DNA of 64,000 nt. Origin: Turnera subulata. Its lineage: Eukaryota; Streptophyta; Magnoliopsida; Malpighiales; Passifloraceae. Numbering within the stretch: the first letter of the stretch is position 1; each line of letters opens with the position of its first letter. The stretch lies in NCBI GenBank assembly GCA_028386065.3, contig JAKUCV010001993.1, positions 1 through 64,000 of the forward strand. The letters run 5' to 3'. Shown here piece by piece: positions 32,581-44,093 of the stretch. Both the position numbers and the translations under genes were made by a program. The notes under the pieces are model-generated. The model was not told the DNA's origin and did no database searches. It worked only from the letters and a program-made list of their open reading frames with translations.

Positions 32581-33948
32581 CATATTGATAGGATACTAGG
32601 GATGAATAGATCTTTGACAGTGGGTGTTCAAGGCATATGACAGGAGACTTATCCATGTTTTCATCCCTAACTGAAAAGGACCGAGGTAATGTAACTTTTG
32701 GTGACAAGTCAAAAGGAAAAATCCTTGGTCTTGGTAATGTTGGTTCTAACCCTGTTATTGAGCATGTTTTATTGGTTGATAATCTAAAGTATAATCTGCT
32801 AAGTATTAGCCAGTTATGTGACAAAGGATATAGCGTTGTTTTTTAGGCTTCTAAATGTTTGATTTTAGACAAAAACTAAGTGGTTTTTGTTGGCAACAGA
32901 AAAGGCAACATATATTCTATAAATCTATGCAATGTTTCTGACCCAAAAGGCTTGGCCATGCAAATTTAGAGCTCATCTCAAATTTGTCCAAAAAGGAGTT
33001 GGTAAGAGGTCTGCCTAAGCTCAAGTATGAGAAAGAAACCACATGCAGAGTCTGTCAGCTTGGAAAACAGGATAAAAGTTTCTTTAAACCTAAGCATACT
33101 ATTTCTACAACTAGACCCCTTGAACTGTTGCATATTGACTTATTTGGACCTATGAGAACAGTAAGTTTAGGTGGTAAGAGTTATGTATTTGTGGTTGTGG
33201 ATGATTATTCAAGGTATACATGGGTATTATTTCTTGCATAAAAGGATCATGCATGCTATGAATTTGGCACTCTTGTTAGGCGTCTACAAAATGAAAAAGA
33301 CTACAAGATTTTAAAAATTAGAAGTGATCATGGTGGAGAATTTGATAATCTTATATTTAAACACTTCTATGAACAAAGTGGCATTGAACACACCTTTTCG
33401 ACTCCTAGAACACCTCAACAAAATAGGGTTGTTGAAAGGAAGAATCGAACTTTGCAAGAAATGGCTAGAACTATGCTTAATGAGCATAAGTTACCTGCCT
33501 ACTTCTGGGCAGAGGGTGTAAACATAGCTTGTTACATTTTAAATAGAGTATCATTACGTCTTTTGATTGAAAAGACCCCCTATGAGATTTGGTTTGATAA
33601 GAAACTAAGCATTGGTTATTTTAAAGTATTTGGATCTAAGTGCTACATTCTTAATACTAAGGACAATCTTGATAAATTTGAGGCTAAATCTGATGATGGT
33701 ATATTTTTTGGATACTCTCTAACTAGTAAAGCATATCGAGTCTATAATAAGAGAACCTTGGTTGTTGAAGAAACCATGCATGTTGTTTTTGATGAGATTG
33801 ACCCATGTGATACATGTGATGATATAGTCACAAATACTGCACCTGGAGATCAACCACAGATCATAAGCATTAATGGGACTGCTGAAAAAGAGGAAGAATC
33901 TCCTGAATTGGAGCCTCTTCCAATAACCATGCAAGAACCAACCGTGTG
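32581..33948 (+). pseudogene. Sirevirus-like protease and integrase, broken
   Basis: Protease active site DSGCSRHMTGD near 32615, followed by VLLVDNLKYNLLSISQLCDK, the standard copia protease end. After stops and a frame change near 32850-32960 come the pre-integrase zinc region (RLGHANLELISNLSKKEL ... CRVCQLGKQ) and the integrase core: HIDLFGPM, RSDHGGEF and the glutamate in PQQNRVVERKNRTLQEM. The C-terminal block has YEIWFDKKLSIGYFKVFGS and FFGYSLTSKAYRVYN. Stops near 33240 and in the segment before 33452 interrupt it. Confidence 0.9.
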
Positions 33949-34045
33949 ACCATGTTCACAACCAAACATGTAACCAATGGTGGAACCACGTGGTTCTCGG
34001 GAGAAACCAAACGATGCAGAATAGGGATCTACATCTCATGGAAAT

Positions 34046-34521
34046 GTGAGAGCACCTAGGGGACACTCAACAGAGGTTATACTTGGAGATTTATCCAGAG
34101 GGGTGACTACCAAATCCTCACTACACAATGTCAACTCACATCTTGTATTCCTCTCACAAGTGGAACCCAAAAGTGCAAAAGAGGTCATTCTTGATGAAAA
34201 TTGGGTAATGGCGATGCAAGAAGAGTTAAATCAGTTCAAGAGGAGTGATATTTGGGAACTTGTGCCTAGACCTGCTGAGCATCCAGTCATTGGAACCAAA
34301 TGGGTTTTTAGAAACAAACTTGATGAGGCTGGTGTTATGGTAAGAAACAATGCAAGGTTAGTTGCTCAATGGTATAATCAAGAGGAAGGTATTGATTATG
34401 ATGAGACCTTTGCTCCTGTTGCTAGATTAAAGTCCATTAGTATGCTACTTGCATTTGCATCATATAAATCCTTCAAGTTATATCAAATGGATGTTAAGAG
34501 TGCATTCTTAAATGGACATAT
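34046..34521 (+). pseudogene. Sirevirus-like RT, N-terminal half (split by nested element)
   Basis: Contains WVMAMQEELNQFKRSDIWEL, VIGTKWVFRNKLDEAG and YDETFAPVARLKSISMLLAF. It ends in VKSAFLNGH, where the Tork/Angela-like element starts at 34522. The other half resumes at 42850. The 5-mers CATAT and CATAC at the two junctions are the target duplication. Confidence 0.93.
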
Positions 34522-36077
34522 TGTTAGTGTAATATGCCCAAAAGCCAATCATTGGATGATTATATATAGTCATGTATATACATTAAGGTTATTCCAAAAA
34601 ATATGTTTATGTGATAAACGCTTGCACATATTTATAACCCTAGAATATTTTATATTCTTAAAATATCCCTAGTCGATTATTATTATGAATGGGTTGTAAT
34701 AATAAATTAAGACTAGCGTATGTTGAGAATTATATAAGATATGAATTCTACATACGGGTACAAGTTAGAGAACTTGTGGTCTGGACTGACCTGACATAAG
34801 AACACTACATGGAACGTTATATGATTGTCATTAGTGGTTCTTATATGTATTGTCTTTAGACCTGAGATCATCAAGGTTCCCAACATGTGAGTCATATACT
34901 TTGATATTACTCTTGGCTATTTTTAACTGAGTAGACCTTAGTGTAATCATTAGGTATATGATATAATATGTAGTGGGTTTTGTATGATCAAGATGGAATT
35001 CGTCCAACCCATATAACGGGTATATTATCACTTGGGCCTCTTGATAGAGTTGAACTGTAAATGCATGGCCATGCTCGGATTATGTGATATGGTGATATCA
35101 TTAGTATCCGTTTTACACAGTTAACTCGGGGATCAAGAAACTTAGATTAAACATATACGAGATTGACTTATTCCATGTCTCATGTTTAATCTTGATAATG
35201 TGACGAAAGGATAATGACATGTTTCCAAGGCATAATGAAACAGTACTGATCTTGTCGTTTGGGTAGCAATGATGTGTTGCTAGACGCCGCTCATTCTTTA
35301 TAAATGTAAATGAGTTTACAATTATTGCCAAACGTTACAAGAGCCTACAGGGTCACACACTTAGAACTGTTGATTCGAGCTGGTGGTTAAACCATGGTTG
35401 GACCGTGGTTCGACCAGTATTTGAGCTAGTGGTTAGACCATGGTTGGACCGGGTCGTTTGGGTTGGTTCGGTTCAATAGTTATCATAATTATTGAACTTG
35501 AATTATTGTCCCAAAGGCATGAAAGGATGTGTTGTTTTATATATATGTTGATATATATAATTGAGTTAGTGGAGACATGATTATGTAGATGATTGTGACT
35601 AAAGTATAGATAATGAAAAAACACAATTATGCATGATAAGATGTATGTATGATTGGTTGGCCATTTTCTATATTAACTAACATGTAAACATATATGTGAT
35701 ATATGTAAGAGTGTGAAGGATGAGCAGATTTTGTGAGAGCTTAACACACAAACACATTCACAAGAGTTGTGAGAAAAACACTCTAGGCTCTCTTGCTCTC
35801 GGAAATTCTGCAGCTAGCACTGCGGTTCGAGAGTGCTCGAGTTAGTGATCGTGAGACGGTTGCTAGCAGTCATCGACGGTTCATGTGGATACCCTAGAGG
35901 AGTCGGAATTCTGTCCGGTTCTTGCTGATTCGTATCATCAGTTGAGTGAAAGATCTCAACCAAACCAGGTACGAAATTTTTGTTATTCAGTTTACCCCGT
36001 TTCACATGGATCCTCCATTAGTCCGGGTTTTTCCACTGCGTATATTGTTTCTTTGTTTGCATACCCAGATACTTACA
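34522..36077 (+). repeat. 5' LTR of the Tork/Angela-like element (1556 bp)
   Basis: Matches 41281-42849 closely, with scattered substitutions. Near 35390-35460 it holds a cluster of GGTT-NN-ACC palindromes (TGGTTAAACCA, GTGGTTCGACCA). Confidence 0.94.
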
Positions 36078-36078
36078 G

Positions 36079-36091
36079 TGGTAGCGGAGCC
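36079..36091 (+). other. Primer binding site TGGTAGCGGAGCC
   Basis: Starts 1 bp after the LTR end (CTTACA G). Identical to the Sirevirus-like PBS although the elements are of different lineages. Confidence 0.87.
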
Positions 36092-36363
36092 TCTTGTGAA
36101 ACATTAAACCGAATTCGTTGTTTATATGTATGATATGCTATATGTGATATGGCTTGATCATGATAGTATAAGCAACATAACCTGATCATAGTTTATAATG
36201 CTTATGTTGATAGTGTTTAAACTAGAACATTATGATTCTAATGTATGTGATATGTTGAAGTCGGATCCGTCAAAGGTATTTGACAGCAAGTTCTTGATTG
36301 GTATATGATATCAATCAAAGTGTATGAGTTCGACAAGATTGATTGAATGGTATATGATACCAA

Positions 36364-36865
36364 AACATCGATGTTTAAGATGTAAACATCGATGTTCGCT
36401 TTGGTCGATAATCCGCCGAGGGGTTCAAACATCGATGTTTAAGTTCAAACATCGATGTTCAAGGTCAAAATATCGATGTTTAAGATTTAAACATCGATGT
36501 TTTGAACATTCGGCCAATTGTTTGGAGTTCCAGAAACTTTAAACATCGATGCTTAAGGGTTAAACATCGATGTTCTGGAATCCAGAAACTTCAAACATCG
36601 ATGTTTAAGTGTCAACATCGATGTTCTGGAATTCTGAAACTCCAAACATCGATGTTCATGACCAAACATCGATGTTCTGAGATTCTGCCAACTGACTTGA
36701 AGTTCCAGAATTCTCAAACAACGATGTTCTAGGGGTAAACATCGATGTTCTGAAATTCTGCCAAATAGTTTGGAGTTCCAGATTCTCAAAACATTGATGT
36801 TCTGAGTCAAACATCGATGTTCTTTTTTTGCCGATTATTGGCCGCGTAGTCAAAACATCGATGTT
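36364..36865 (+). repeat. Array of the self-complementary 12-mer AACATCGATGTT in the leader
   Basis: Thirteen exact copies and four one-base variants (near 36470, 36542, 36716 and 36790) in 500 bp. The 12-mer is a perfect palindrome. Many copies are followed by TCTGGAAT or preceded by CCAGAAACT, themselves inverted repeats. Spacing is irregular (19 to about 75 bp). The array is between the PBS and gag. It has no long reading frame that looks like protein. Confidence 0.95.
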
Positions 36866-37042
36866 TATATTATCGGCCGCAGGGGCGCTGCCCCTTGACC
36901 CTGCCCGCTAACCGGCTAGCGGGATCGTCGTGCTACCTCTGCGTAGCGGCTTATATTGCATATGATGCATAGTTATTGTATATGCGATATATAATATGTT
37001 AATCACATGCATAATTGTTATGTATAGAAATAATTCGGTGAC

Positions 37043-37232
37043 AAGCACTCATCTATGCTTAGATCAACACTTGGTAGGTTTGCCAAAGCAAAGTGCCAAT
37101 GTTTATCCTAGGAAGATGCTAAATATTAAGTTCCTCTTGTGTTGCCTTCCATTGATAAGCACTCATCATTGCTTAGATCAACACTTGGTAGGTTTTGCCA
37201 AAGCAAGGTGCCAATGTTTATCCTAGCAAGGT
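37043..37232 (+). repeat. Direct repeat in the leader, ~75-bp units, period 114
   Basis: AAGCACTCATC...GCTTAGATCAACACTTGG...GCCAATGTTTATCCTAG at 37043-37117 and again at 37157-37232, with a few changes. Confidence 0.88.
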
Positions 37233-37598
37233 GCGATGGGATAATTGTAATATCCAAACTGCTTATTATGTGTTGAACTTAACTAGGTCATCTCAATAGG
37301 AATGAGGACTTAGAGGCAAAGAGTTGAGCTAAGTCTATGAGATAGACAAGAACAAGTGTTGTTCACTCAACTATCCAAGAGTTACATGAGATGTAATTGA
37401 CAAGAGTTGTCTACCTAAATAACTATGATGTAAGCGATTAGCCAAAGCTGACTTATCTTGTAGTGAAATATGGATCTTGGCCTACTTATCATTATCTTGA
37501 TTCATAGTAGGAGCATCATTTAATAGAATTCCTTGTTAAATAATTTTATGTATGTATGACTCTAATTTGTGTGAGTTGATCATTGTTGTAGAGTAATC

Positions 37599-38515
37599 AT
37601 GGCACAAAACACAAGTACACTATCACTGCGATCTGTCCTTGAGAAGGAAAAACTTAATGGGAATAACTTCCTTAAGTGGCATCGCAAGGATAGTTCTCAA
37701 ACAAGAAAAGAAATTTTATGTCTTTGAAGGGCCTGTTCCTATTGAACCGACACCTAATGCTCCTAGGGCGGAAAGAGATGCTTACAAGAAGCATGCCGAT
37801 GAGGCATTGGATGTCGCTTGCCTTATGCTTGTTAACATGGACTCTGAGCTTCAGAAGCAACATGAGAACTTGGGTGCTTTCGATATGATCGAACACCTAA
37901 AAATGCTCTTTGAAGAGCAAGCTAGGCATGAGAGTTATGAGACCTCAAAGGCATTGTTCCAATGCAAGATGGCTGAGTCATCACCTGTCAGACCTCATGT
38001 GCTCAAGATGATTGGATACATTGAGAGCCTTGAAGGTCTGGGTTTTCCTTTGCAGAAGGAGTTGGCTGTTGATCTAGTCCTGCAATCGTTGCCGGATAGT
38101 TACAGCCAATTTGTCATGAATTTCAATATGAATCGTCTTGAAAAATCCTTGTCTGAGTTGCTTAACATGTTAGGAACAGTTGAGCAACAGATGAAGGCAA
38201 ATAAATTCAACAGCATATTGATGGTTGGAAATAGAAAAGGAAAGGGAAAAGGCAAAAAGAAGAAATCTGCCAAAAAGTTTGGTTCATCTTCTTCACAAGT
38301 GCTGAAACCCAAAGGTGGTGTTGCAAAGGAAGGACAATGTTTCCATTGCAAGAAACCTGGCCACTGGAAGAGTAACTGCCCTATTTACCTTGAAGAGGTG
38401 AAGAAACAGAAGGGAAGTAAGACTTCCGCTTCAGGTATTTTTGTTATAGAAGCTAATATCTCTATCTCTGCATCATGGGTATTAAGATACCGGATGTGGT
38501 TCTCACATTTATGTA
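37599..38515 (+). pseudogene. Tork/Angela-like gag, frameshifted
   Basis: ATG at 37599 opens LEKEKLNGNNFLKWHR. An extra base near 37690 throws the frame, and the gag continues in the next frame with IVLKQEKKFYVFEGPV, ESYETSKALFQCKM and LVLQSLPDSYSQFVMNFNM. Then come a Lys/Gly-rich RNA-binding stretch and a perfect zinc knuckle CFHCKKPGHWKSNC (about 38338-38380). A second +1 base near 38483 breaks the link to protease. Confidence 0.9.
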
Positions 38516-38800
38516 AATATGCAGGATCTGAGAAAGAGTAGAAGATTAGCAAAGGGTGAGATAGACCGGTGCGTTGGAAATGGAGCAAGAGTTGCTGCAT
38601 TAGCCGTAAGAACTTACTATCTATCCTTACCGAGTGGTTTGGTTTTAGAACTTGACGATTGTTATTATGTACCTACCATAAGCAATAATTTGATTTTTGT
38701 TTCTTGTCTGGACAAGAAAGGTTTTTCTTTTGTAATAAAGAACAACTGTTGTTCTAGTCATTTCAATGATATTTATTATGGTAGTGCATATTTGAGCAAT
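38440..38800 (+). pseudogene. Tork/Angela-like protease, frameshifted
   Basis: In the frame after the extra base near 38483 the active site reads DTGCGSH, followed by LRKSRRLAKGEID, VGNGARVAALAV and LELDDCYYVPTISNNLIFVS. This is the copia protease pattern. A further frame change near 38800 leads into integrase. Confidence 0.85.
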
Positions 38801-39749
38801 GGTTTGTACGAAGAAGGTTAGATTAAACGATTCTAATGAAACCTATCTCTGGCATTGTCAATTGGGCCATATAAACGAGACTCGTATTTCTAAACTCCAT
38901 AAAAAGGGACTTTTAGACTCATTTGATTTTGAATCATATGAGACATGTGAGTCATGTTTATTAGGCAAAATGACGAAGGCTCCTTTTGCTGGTAAAGGTG
39001 AAAGAGCTTCGGACTTGTTAGGTCTTATACATTCTGATGTATGCGGACCTATGTCAACACAGGCTAGAGGTGGATTTCAATACTTCATTACATTTACTGA
39101 TTATTACAGTAGATATGGCTATGTGTATCTAATGAGACACAAGTCAGAATCCTTTGAAAAGTTCAACGAATTCAAGAATGAAGTACAGAATCAACTCGGC
39201 AAGAGTATTAAAATGCTTCGATCTGATCGAGGAGGTGAATACTTAGACCGAAACTTTCTTGATCATCTAAAGGAATGTGGTATAGTATCACAACTTACTC
39301 CACCAGGAACACCTCAATGGAATGGTGTATCCGAAAGGAGGAATAGAACTTTGTTAGACATGGTTCGTTCCATGATGAGTCAAGCTAACCTTCCTTCTTC
39401 ATTTTGGGGACATGAATTATTGAGTGCTGTATTTACACTTAACCATGTTCCATCTAAATCACTTGAAAAGACACCATATGAGATATGGAATAGGAAGCGT
39501 CCCAATTTGTCTTTTATGAGGATTTGGGGTTGTGAGGCTTTCGTGAGACGAGAAGCATTAGATAAACTCGGCCCTAAATCGGACAAATGCCTCTTTGTTG
39601 GATATTCTAAGGAAACTAAAGGATATTATTTCTATAATCCTACAGAGCACAAAGTGTTTGTTGCTTATACTGCTATTTTTCTAAAAAGAGAATTTATTTC
39701 TAGAGAGATCAGTGGGAGGAAAATAGAACCAAAAAAATTCGAGATATAG
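38801..39749 (+). pseudogene. Tork/Angela-like integrase
   Basis: The longest clean domain of the element. The pre-integrase zinc finger reads LWHCQLGHINETRISKLHKK ... CESCLLGKM. The integrase core has its three acidic residues in HSDVCGPM, MLRSDRGGEY and NGVSERRNRTLLDM. The C-terminal block has TPYEIWNRKRPNLSFMRIWG and LFVGYSKETKGYYFYNP. It ends at a stop at 39747. The frame differs from both protease and RT. Confidence 0.9.
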
Positions 39750-39870
39750 AGTCTGAGATGGAACAAGGACAGGAACCACAAGTTGTTGTGGGTGAGAATC
39801 CTGTACCTGTAACAATGGACCGCGTAGGTCTGATAGGACTCGGTATGAGCCTGAGAGATATTGATTTCTT

Positions 39871-41056
39871 ATGACTCATACTGGAGACGTGATGCTCATA
39901 GATGATGATGAGCCCACTTCCTATCAGCAAGCTATTACGGGTCCAGACTCTAAGAAGTGGCTAGAAGCCATGAATTCGGAGATGGAATTCATGTATGAAA
40001 ATAAGGTATGGACCTTGGTTGATCCACCTGAAGGGGTAAAACCCATAGGGTGCAAATGGGTCTTTAAGAAAAAGACCGACATGGATGGTAATGTGATTAC
40101 CTTTAAAGGGCGATTGGTTGCGAAAGGTTTCGAGCAAGTTCATGGTATTGACTATGTTGAAACTTTCTCGCCAGTTGCCATGGTCAAATCCATCCGGAAT
40201 CTATTGGCTATAGTAGCATACCATGATTATGAGATATGGCAAATGGATGTCAAAACTGCTTTCCTTAATGGAAATCTTTTAGAGGATGTGTACATGACAC
40301 AACCTGAAGGTTTTGTCACTCCAGAGAATGCTAATAAGGTATGCAAATTATAGAGATCCATTTATGGATTGAAGCAAGCTTCTAGAAGTTGGAATCTTCG
40401 TTTTAATGAAGTGATCAAAGAGTTTGGTTTCATTAAAAATGAAGATGAGCCATGTGTTTACAAGAAGGTTAGTGGGAGCACTATCGTTTTCTTGTTATTG
40501 TATGTTGATGACATTCTTCTCATTGGGAATGATATTCCAAAACTACAGTCTGTAAAGACTTGGTTAGGAAAGAATTTCTCAATAAAGGACTTAGGAGAAG
40601 CTGCCTATGTGTTAGGCTTAAAGATCTATAGAGATAGATCCAAAAGACTTCTTAGACTAAGTCAAAGTACATATATTGACAAGGTGCTAAACATGTTTAG
40701 CATGCAAGATTCCAAGAAAGGTTTCTTGCCCATATCACATGGCATATCTCTCTCAAAGAATCAATATCTTAGTACATCTAAGGAGAGAGAGCGGATGAGT
40801 AAGATCCCTTATGCATCTGCAATAGGATCTATCATGTATACCATGCTATCTACTCCACCGGATGTCGCATATGCTTTGAGTGTCACAAGCAGATATCAAT
40901 CTGATCCCGGTGAAGGTCACTGGACAGCGGTTAAGAACATCCTTAAGTACTTGAGAAGGACTAAGGATGCATTCCTTGTATACAAAAGCGTTGATGAGCT
41001 TGTTGTAAAGGGTTACATAGATACTAGCTTCCAAACCGACAGGGATGACTTTAGAT
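39871..41056 (+). pseudogene. Tork/Angela-like reverse transcriptase
   Basis: KWLEAMNSEMEFMYENKVW, WVFKKKTDMDGNVITFKGRL, YVETFSPVAMVKSIRNLLAI and WQMDVKTAFLNGNL. A TAG at 40351 interrupts just before SIYGLKQASRSWNLRF. The catalytic YVDD is in LLLYVDDILLIGND (about 40498). It continues through LGLKIYRDRSKRLLRLSQ and GSIMYTMLSTPPDVAYAL to a TAG at 41059. Confidence 0.92.
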
Positions 41057-41059
41057 CGT

Positions 41060-41266
41060 AGTCAGGTTATGTGTTTTGTCTTAGAGGTGGTGCTGTTTGC
41101 TGGAAGAGTTCCAAGCAAGAAACAGTCGCCGACTCTACAACTGAGGCCGTGCAAAGTTCCTTCTGAGAACTATGTAGTAGATCCATTGACTAAGCCTTTC
41201 ACACAACGGAAGCATGATGGTCATGCTACATCAATTGGTATTAGATACATGGATGATTGGCTTTAG
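41060..41266 (+). pseudogene. Tork/Angela-like RNase H remnant with internal deletion
   Basis: SGYVFCLRGGAVCWKSSKQ and ADSTTEA are the normal RNase H blocks. The sequence then jumps, with a frame change near 41148, to KVPSENYVVDPLTKPFT, the C-terminal block. Around 100 residues of catalytic domain are missing. Confidence 0.88.
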
Positions 41267-41269
41267 TGC

Positions 41270-41280
41270 AAGTGGGAGAT
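41270..41280 (+). other. Polypurine tract of the Tork/Angela-like element
   Basis: AAGTGGGAGAT directly before the 3' LTR start TGTTAG. Confidence 0.8.
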
Positions 41281-42849
41281 TGTTAGTGTAATATGCCCAA
41301 AAGCCAATCATTGGATGATTGTATATAGTCATGTATATACATTAAGGTTATTCCAATAAATATGTTTATGTGATAAACTCTTGCACATATTTATAACCCT
41401 AGAATATTTTATATTCTTAAAATGTCCCTAGTCGATTATTATTATGGATGGGTTGTAATAATAAATTAAGACTAGCGTATGTTGAAAATTATATGAGATA
41501 TGAATTCTACATACGGGTACAAGTTAGAGAACTTGTGTTCTGGACTGACCCGACATAAGAACACTACATGGAACGTTATATGATAGTCATTAGTGGTTCT
41601 TATATGTATTGTCTTTAGACCTAAGATCATCAAGGTTCCTAACATGTGAGTCATATACTTTGATATTACTCTTGGCTATTCGTAACTGAGTAGACCTTAG
41701 TGTAATCATTGGGTATATGATATAATGTGTAGTGGGTTTTGTATGATCAAGATGGAATTCGTCCAACCCATATAACGGGTATATTATCAGTTGGGCCTCT
41801 TGATAGAGTTGAACTGTAAATGCATGGCCATGCTCGGATTATGTGATATGGTGATATCATTAGTATCCGTTTTACACAGTTAACTCGGGGATCAACAAAC
41901 TTAGATTAAACACATACGAGATTGACTTATTCCATGTCTCGTGTTTAATCTTGATAATGTGACGAAAGGATAATGACATGTTTCCGAGGCATAATGAATC
42001 AGTACTGATCTTGTCGTTTGGGTAGCAATGATGTGTTGCTAGACGTCACTCATTGTTTATAATTGTAAATGAGTTTACAATTATTGCCAAACATTACAAG
42101 TGCCTACAGGGTCACACACTTAGAACTGTTGATTCGAGCTGGTGGTTAAATCATGGTTGGACCGTGGTTCGACCAGGTATTTGTGCTAGTGGTTAGACCA
42201 CGGTTAGACCATGGTTGGACCGGGTCGTTTGGGTTGGTTCGGTTCAATAGTTACCATAATTATTGAACCTGAATTATTGTCCCAAAGGCATGAAAGGATG
42301 TGTTGTTTTATATATATGTTGATATATATAATTGAGTTAGTGGAGACATGATCATGTAGATGATTGTGACTAAAGTATAGATAATGGAAAAACACAATTA
42401 TGCATGATAAGATGTATGTATGATTGGTTGGCCATTTTCTATATTAACTAACATGTAAACATATATGTGATATATGTAAGAGTGTGAAGGATGAGCAGAT
42501 TTTGTGAGAGCTCAACACACAAACACATTCACAAGAGTTGTGAGAAAAACACTCTAGGCTCTCTTGCTCTCGGAAATTCTGCAGCTAGCACTGCGGTTCG
42601 AGAGTGCTCGAGTTAGTGAACATGAGACGGTTGCTAGCAGTCATCGACGGTTCGTATGGATACCGTAGAGGAGTCAGATTTCTGTCCGGTTCTTGCTGAT
42701 TTGTATCATCAGTTGAGTGAAAGATCTCAACCAAACCAGGTACAAAATTTTTGCTATTCAGTTTACCCAGTTTCACATGAATCCTCCATTAGTTCCGGGT
42801 TTTTCCGCTGCGTATATTGTTTCTTTGTTTGCATACCCGGATACTTACA
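41281..42849 (+). repeat. 3' LTR of the Tork/Angela-like element (1569 bp)
   Basis: TGTTAGTGTAATATGCCC to GGATACTTACA, then the Sirevirus RT resumes. The frame that begins near 42717 in this LTR runs into the RT and is a junction artefact, not a fusion gene. Confidence 0.94.
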
Positions 42850-44093
42850 CATACCTTAAAAAAGTTTATATTGAGCAACCACCTGGTTTTGAATGTCATG
42901 ACCATCCTGAGCATGTTTATAAGCTTAAAAAGGCACTATATGGACTTAAACAAGCTCCTAGAGCATGGTATGATAGATTAAGCTCTTATCTTGTGTCTAA
43001 AGGCTTCTCTAGAGGCAAAGCTAATTCAACATTGTTTTTTAGAACTAATAAAAGTGATGTTATCATTGTGCAAATCTATGTTGATGATATTTTGTTTGGA
43101 GCTACTAATGATTTGCTTTGCAAGGAATTTGAGAAGCTTATGCATATTGAATTCGAAATGAGCATGATGGGTGAGCTTAATTACTTTCTAGAATTTCAAG
43201 TTAAGCAGCTTGATGGTGGTATTTTCATTAATCAAGCTAAGTACACTCGGGAGTTGTTGAAGCGCTTTGGTTTGAGTGAAACCAAGCCTAGTGCCACCCA
43301 AATGAGCGCATCCACCGAACTTGACAAGGATGAACACAGTAAGGATGTTGATATAAAAATGTATAGAGGCGTGATAGGTAGTCTTCTTTACCTTACTGCT
43401 ACAAGACCTGATATAATGTTTAGTGTATGTTTATGTGCAAGATTTCAATCATGTCCTAAAGAGTCTCACCTTAAAGCAATTAAGCACATATTCAAGTATC
43501 TTAAGGGAACATCCTCTCTTGGTTTATGGTATCCTAAAGTCAGCACTTTTGAGCTAACAAGTTATTCAGATGCAGATTTTGCAGGGTGCACATTAGATCG
43601 AAAAAGCACAAGTGGGACATGCCAATTACTTGGACAGTCTCTTGTGTCTTGGTCAAGCAAGAAGCAAAATTCTGTTTCAACCTCAACCACTGAGGCTGAA
43701 TATGTTGCAGCAGGAGCTTTTTGTGCACAAGTCCTATGGATGAAACAAACTTTAAGTGATTATGGACTAACATTTAGTTGTGTGCCAATCTATTGTGATA
43801 GCTCTAGTGCTATTAACTTGACCAAGAATCCTGTACAACACTTTCGGACCAAGCACATTGAAGTAAGGAATCATTTTATCCGAGACCATGTGTTGAAGAA
43901 GGATGTGGCAATTGAATTCGTGAAGACTGAAAATCAGCTTGTTGATATCATTACAAAGCCACTCAAAGAGGATCAATTCACCAAGATTAGACTTGAACTT
44001 GGAATGTGTAACTTACCTAGACTCTTTTGCTTACTTGGTTTGATGCTTGGTTTTATGCTTGGTTTCATACTTGGTTTTATACTTGGTCTTTGA
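42850..44093 (+). pseudogene. Sirevirus-like RT C-terminal half and RNase H
   Basis: Resumes with LKKVYIEQPPGFECHDHPEH and YGLKQAPRAWYDRL. The catalytic motif is IYVDDILFGATN (about 43077), then GSLLYLTATRPDIMF. The RNase H acidic residues are in SYSDADFAGCTLDRKST, STTEAEYVAAG and IYCDSSSAINL. The half is open to a TGA at 44091. The last 18 residues are an odd hydrophobic repeat, (G-F/L-M/I-L-G)n, coded by a 15-bp DNA repeat at about 44035-44090. Without the N-terminal half it cannot be expressed as an enzyme. Confidence 0.93.

Larger units (their letters stand above)
34522..42849 (+). mobile_element. Tork/Angela-like Ty1/copia element nested in the Sirevirus RT gene
   Basis: 5' LTR 34522-36077, PBS 36079-36091, 1.5 kb leader with a palindrome array, gag, protease, integrase, RT, truncated RNase H, PPT 41270-41280, 3' LTR 41281-42849. 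LTRs run TGTTAGTGTAATATGCCC...ATACTTACA. The target duplication is CATAT (34517-34521) / CATAC (42850-42854), one C/T difference. The 1.5 kb LTRs and RT motifs such as WTLVDPPEGVKPIGCKWVFK point to the Tork/Angela group. It is 8.3 kb long and inactivated by frameshifts, stops and a deletion. Confidence 0.93.

Noticed and set aside
36364..36865. CRISPR array
   Set aside because: Repeats are 12-bp palindromes at irregular spacing inside a plant retrotransposon leader. There are no cas genes and no uniform spacers.
42717..44093. A 458-codon fusion protein starting in the LTR
   Set aside because: The first ~45 codons are Tork/Angela LTR and the rest is Sirevirus RT. The junction is the nested insertion boundary.
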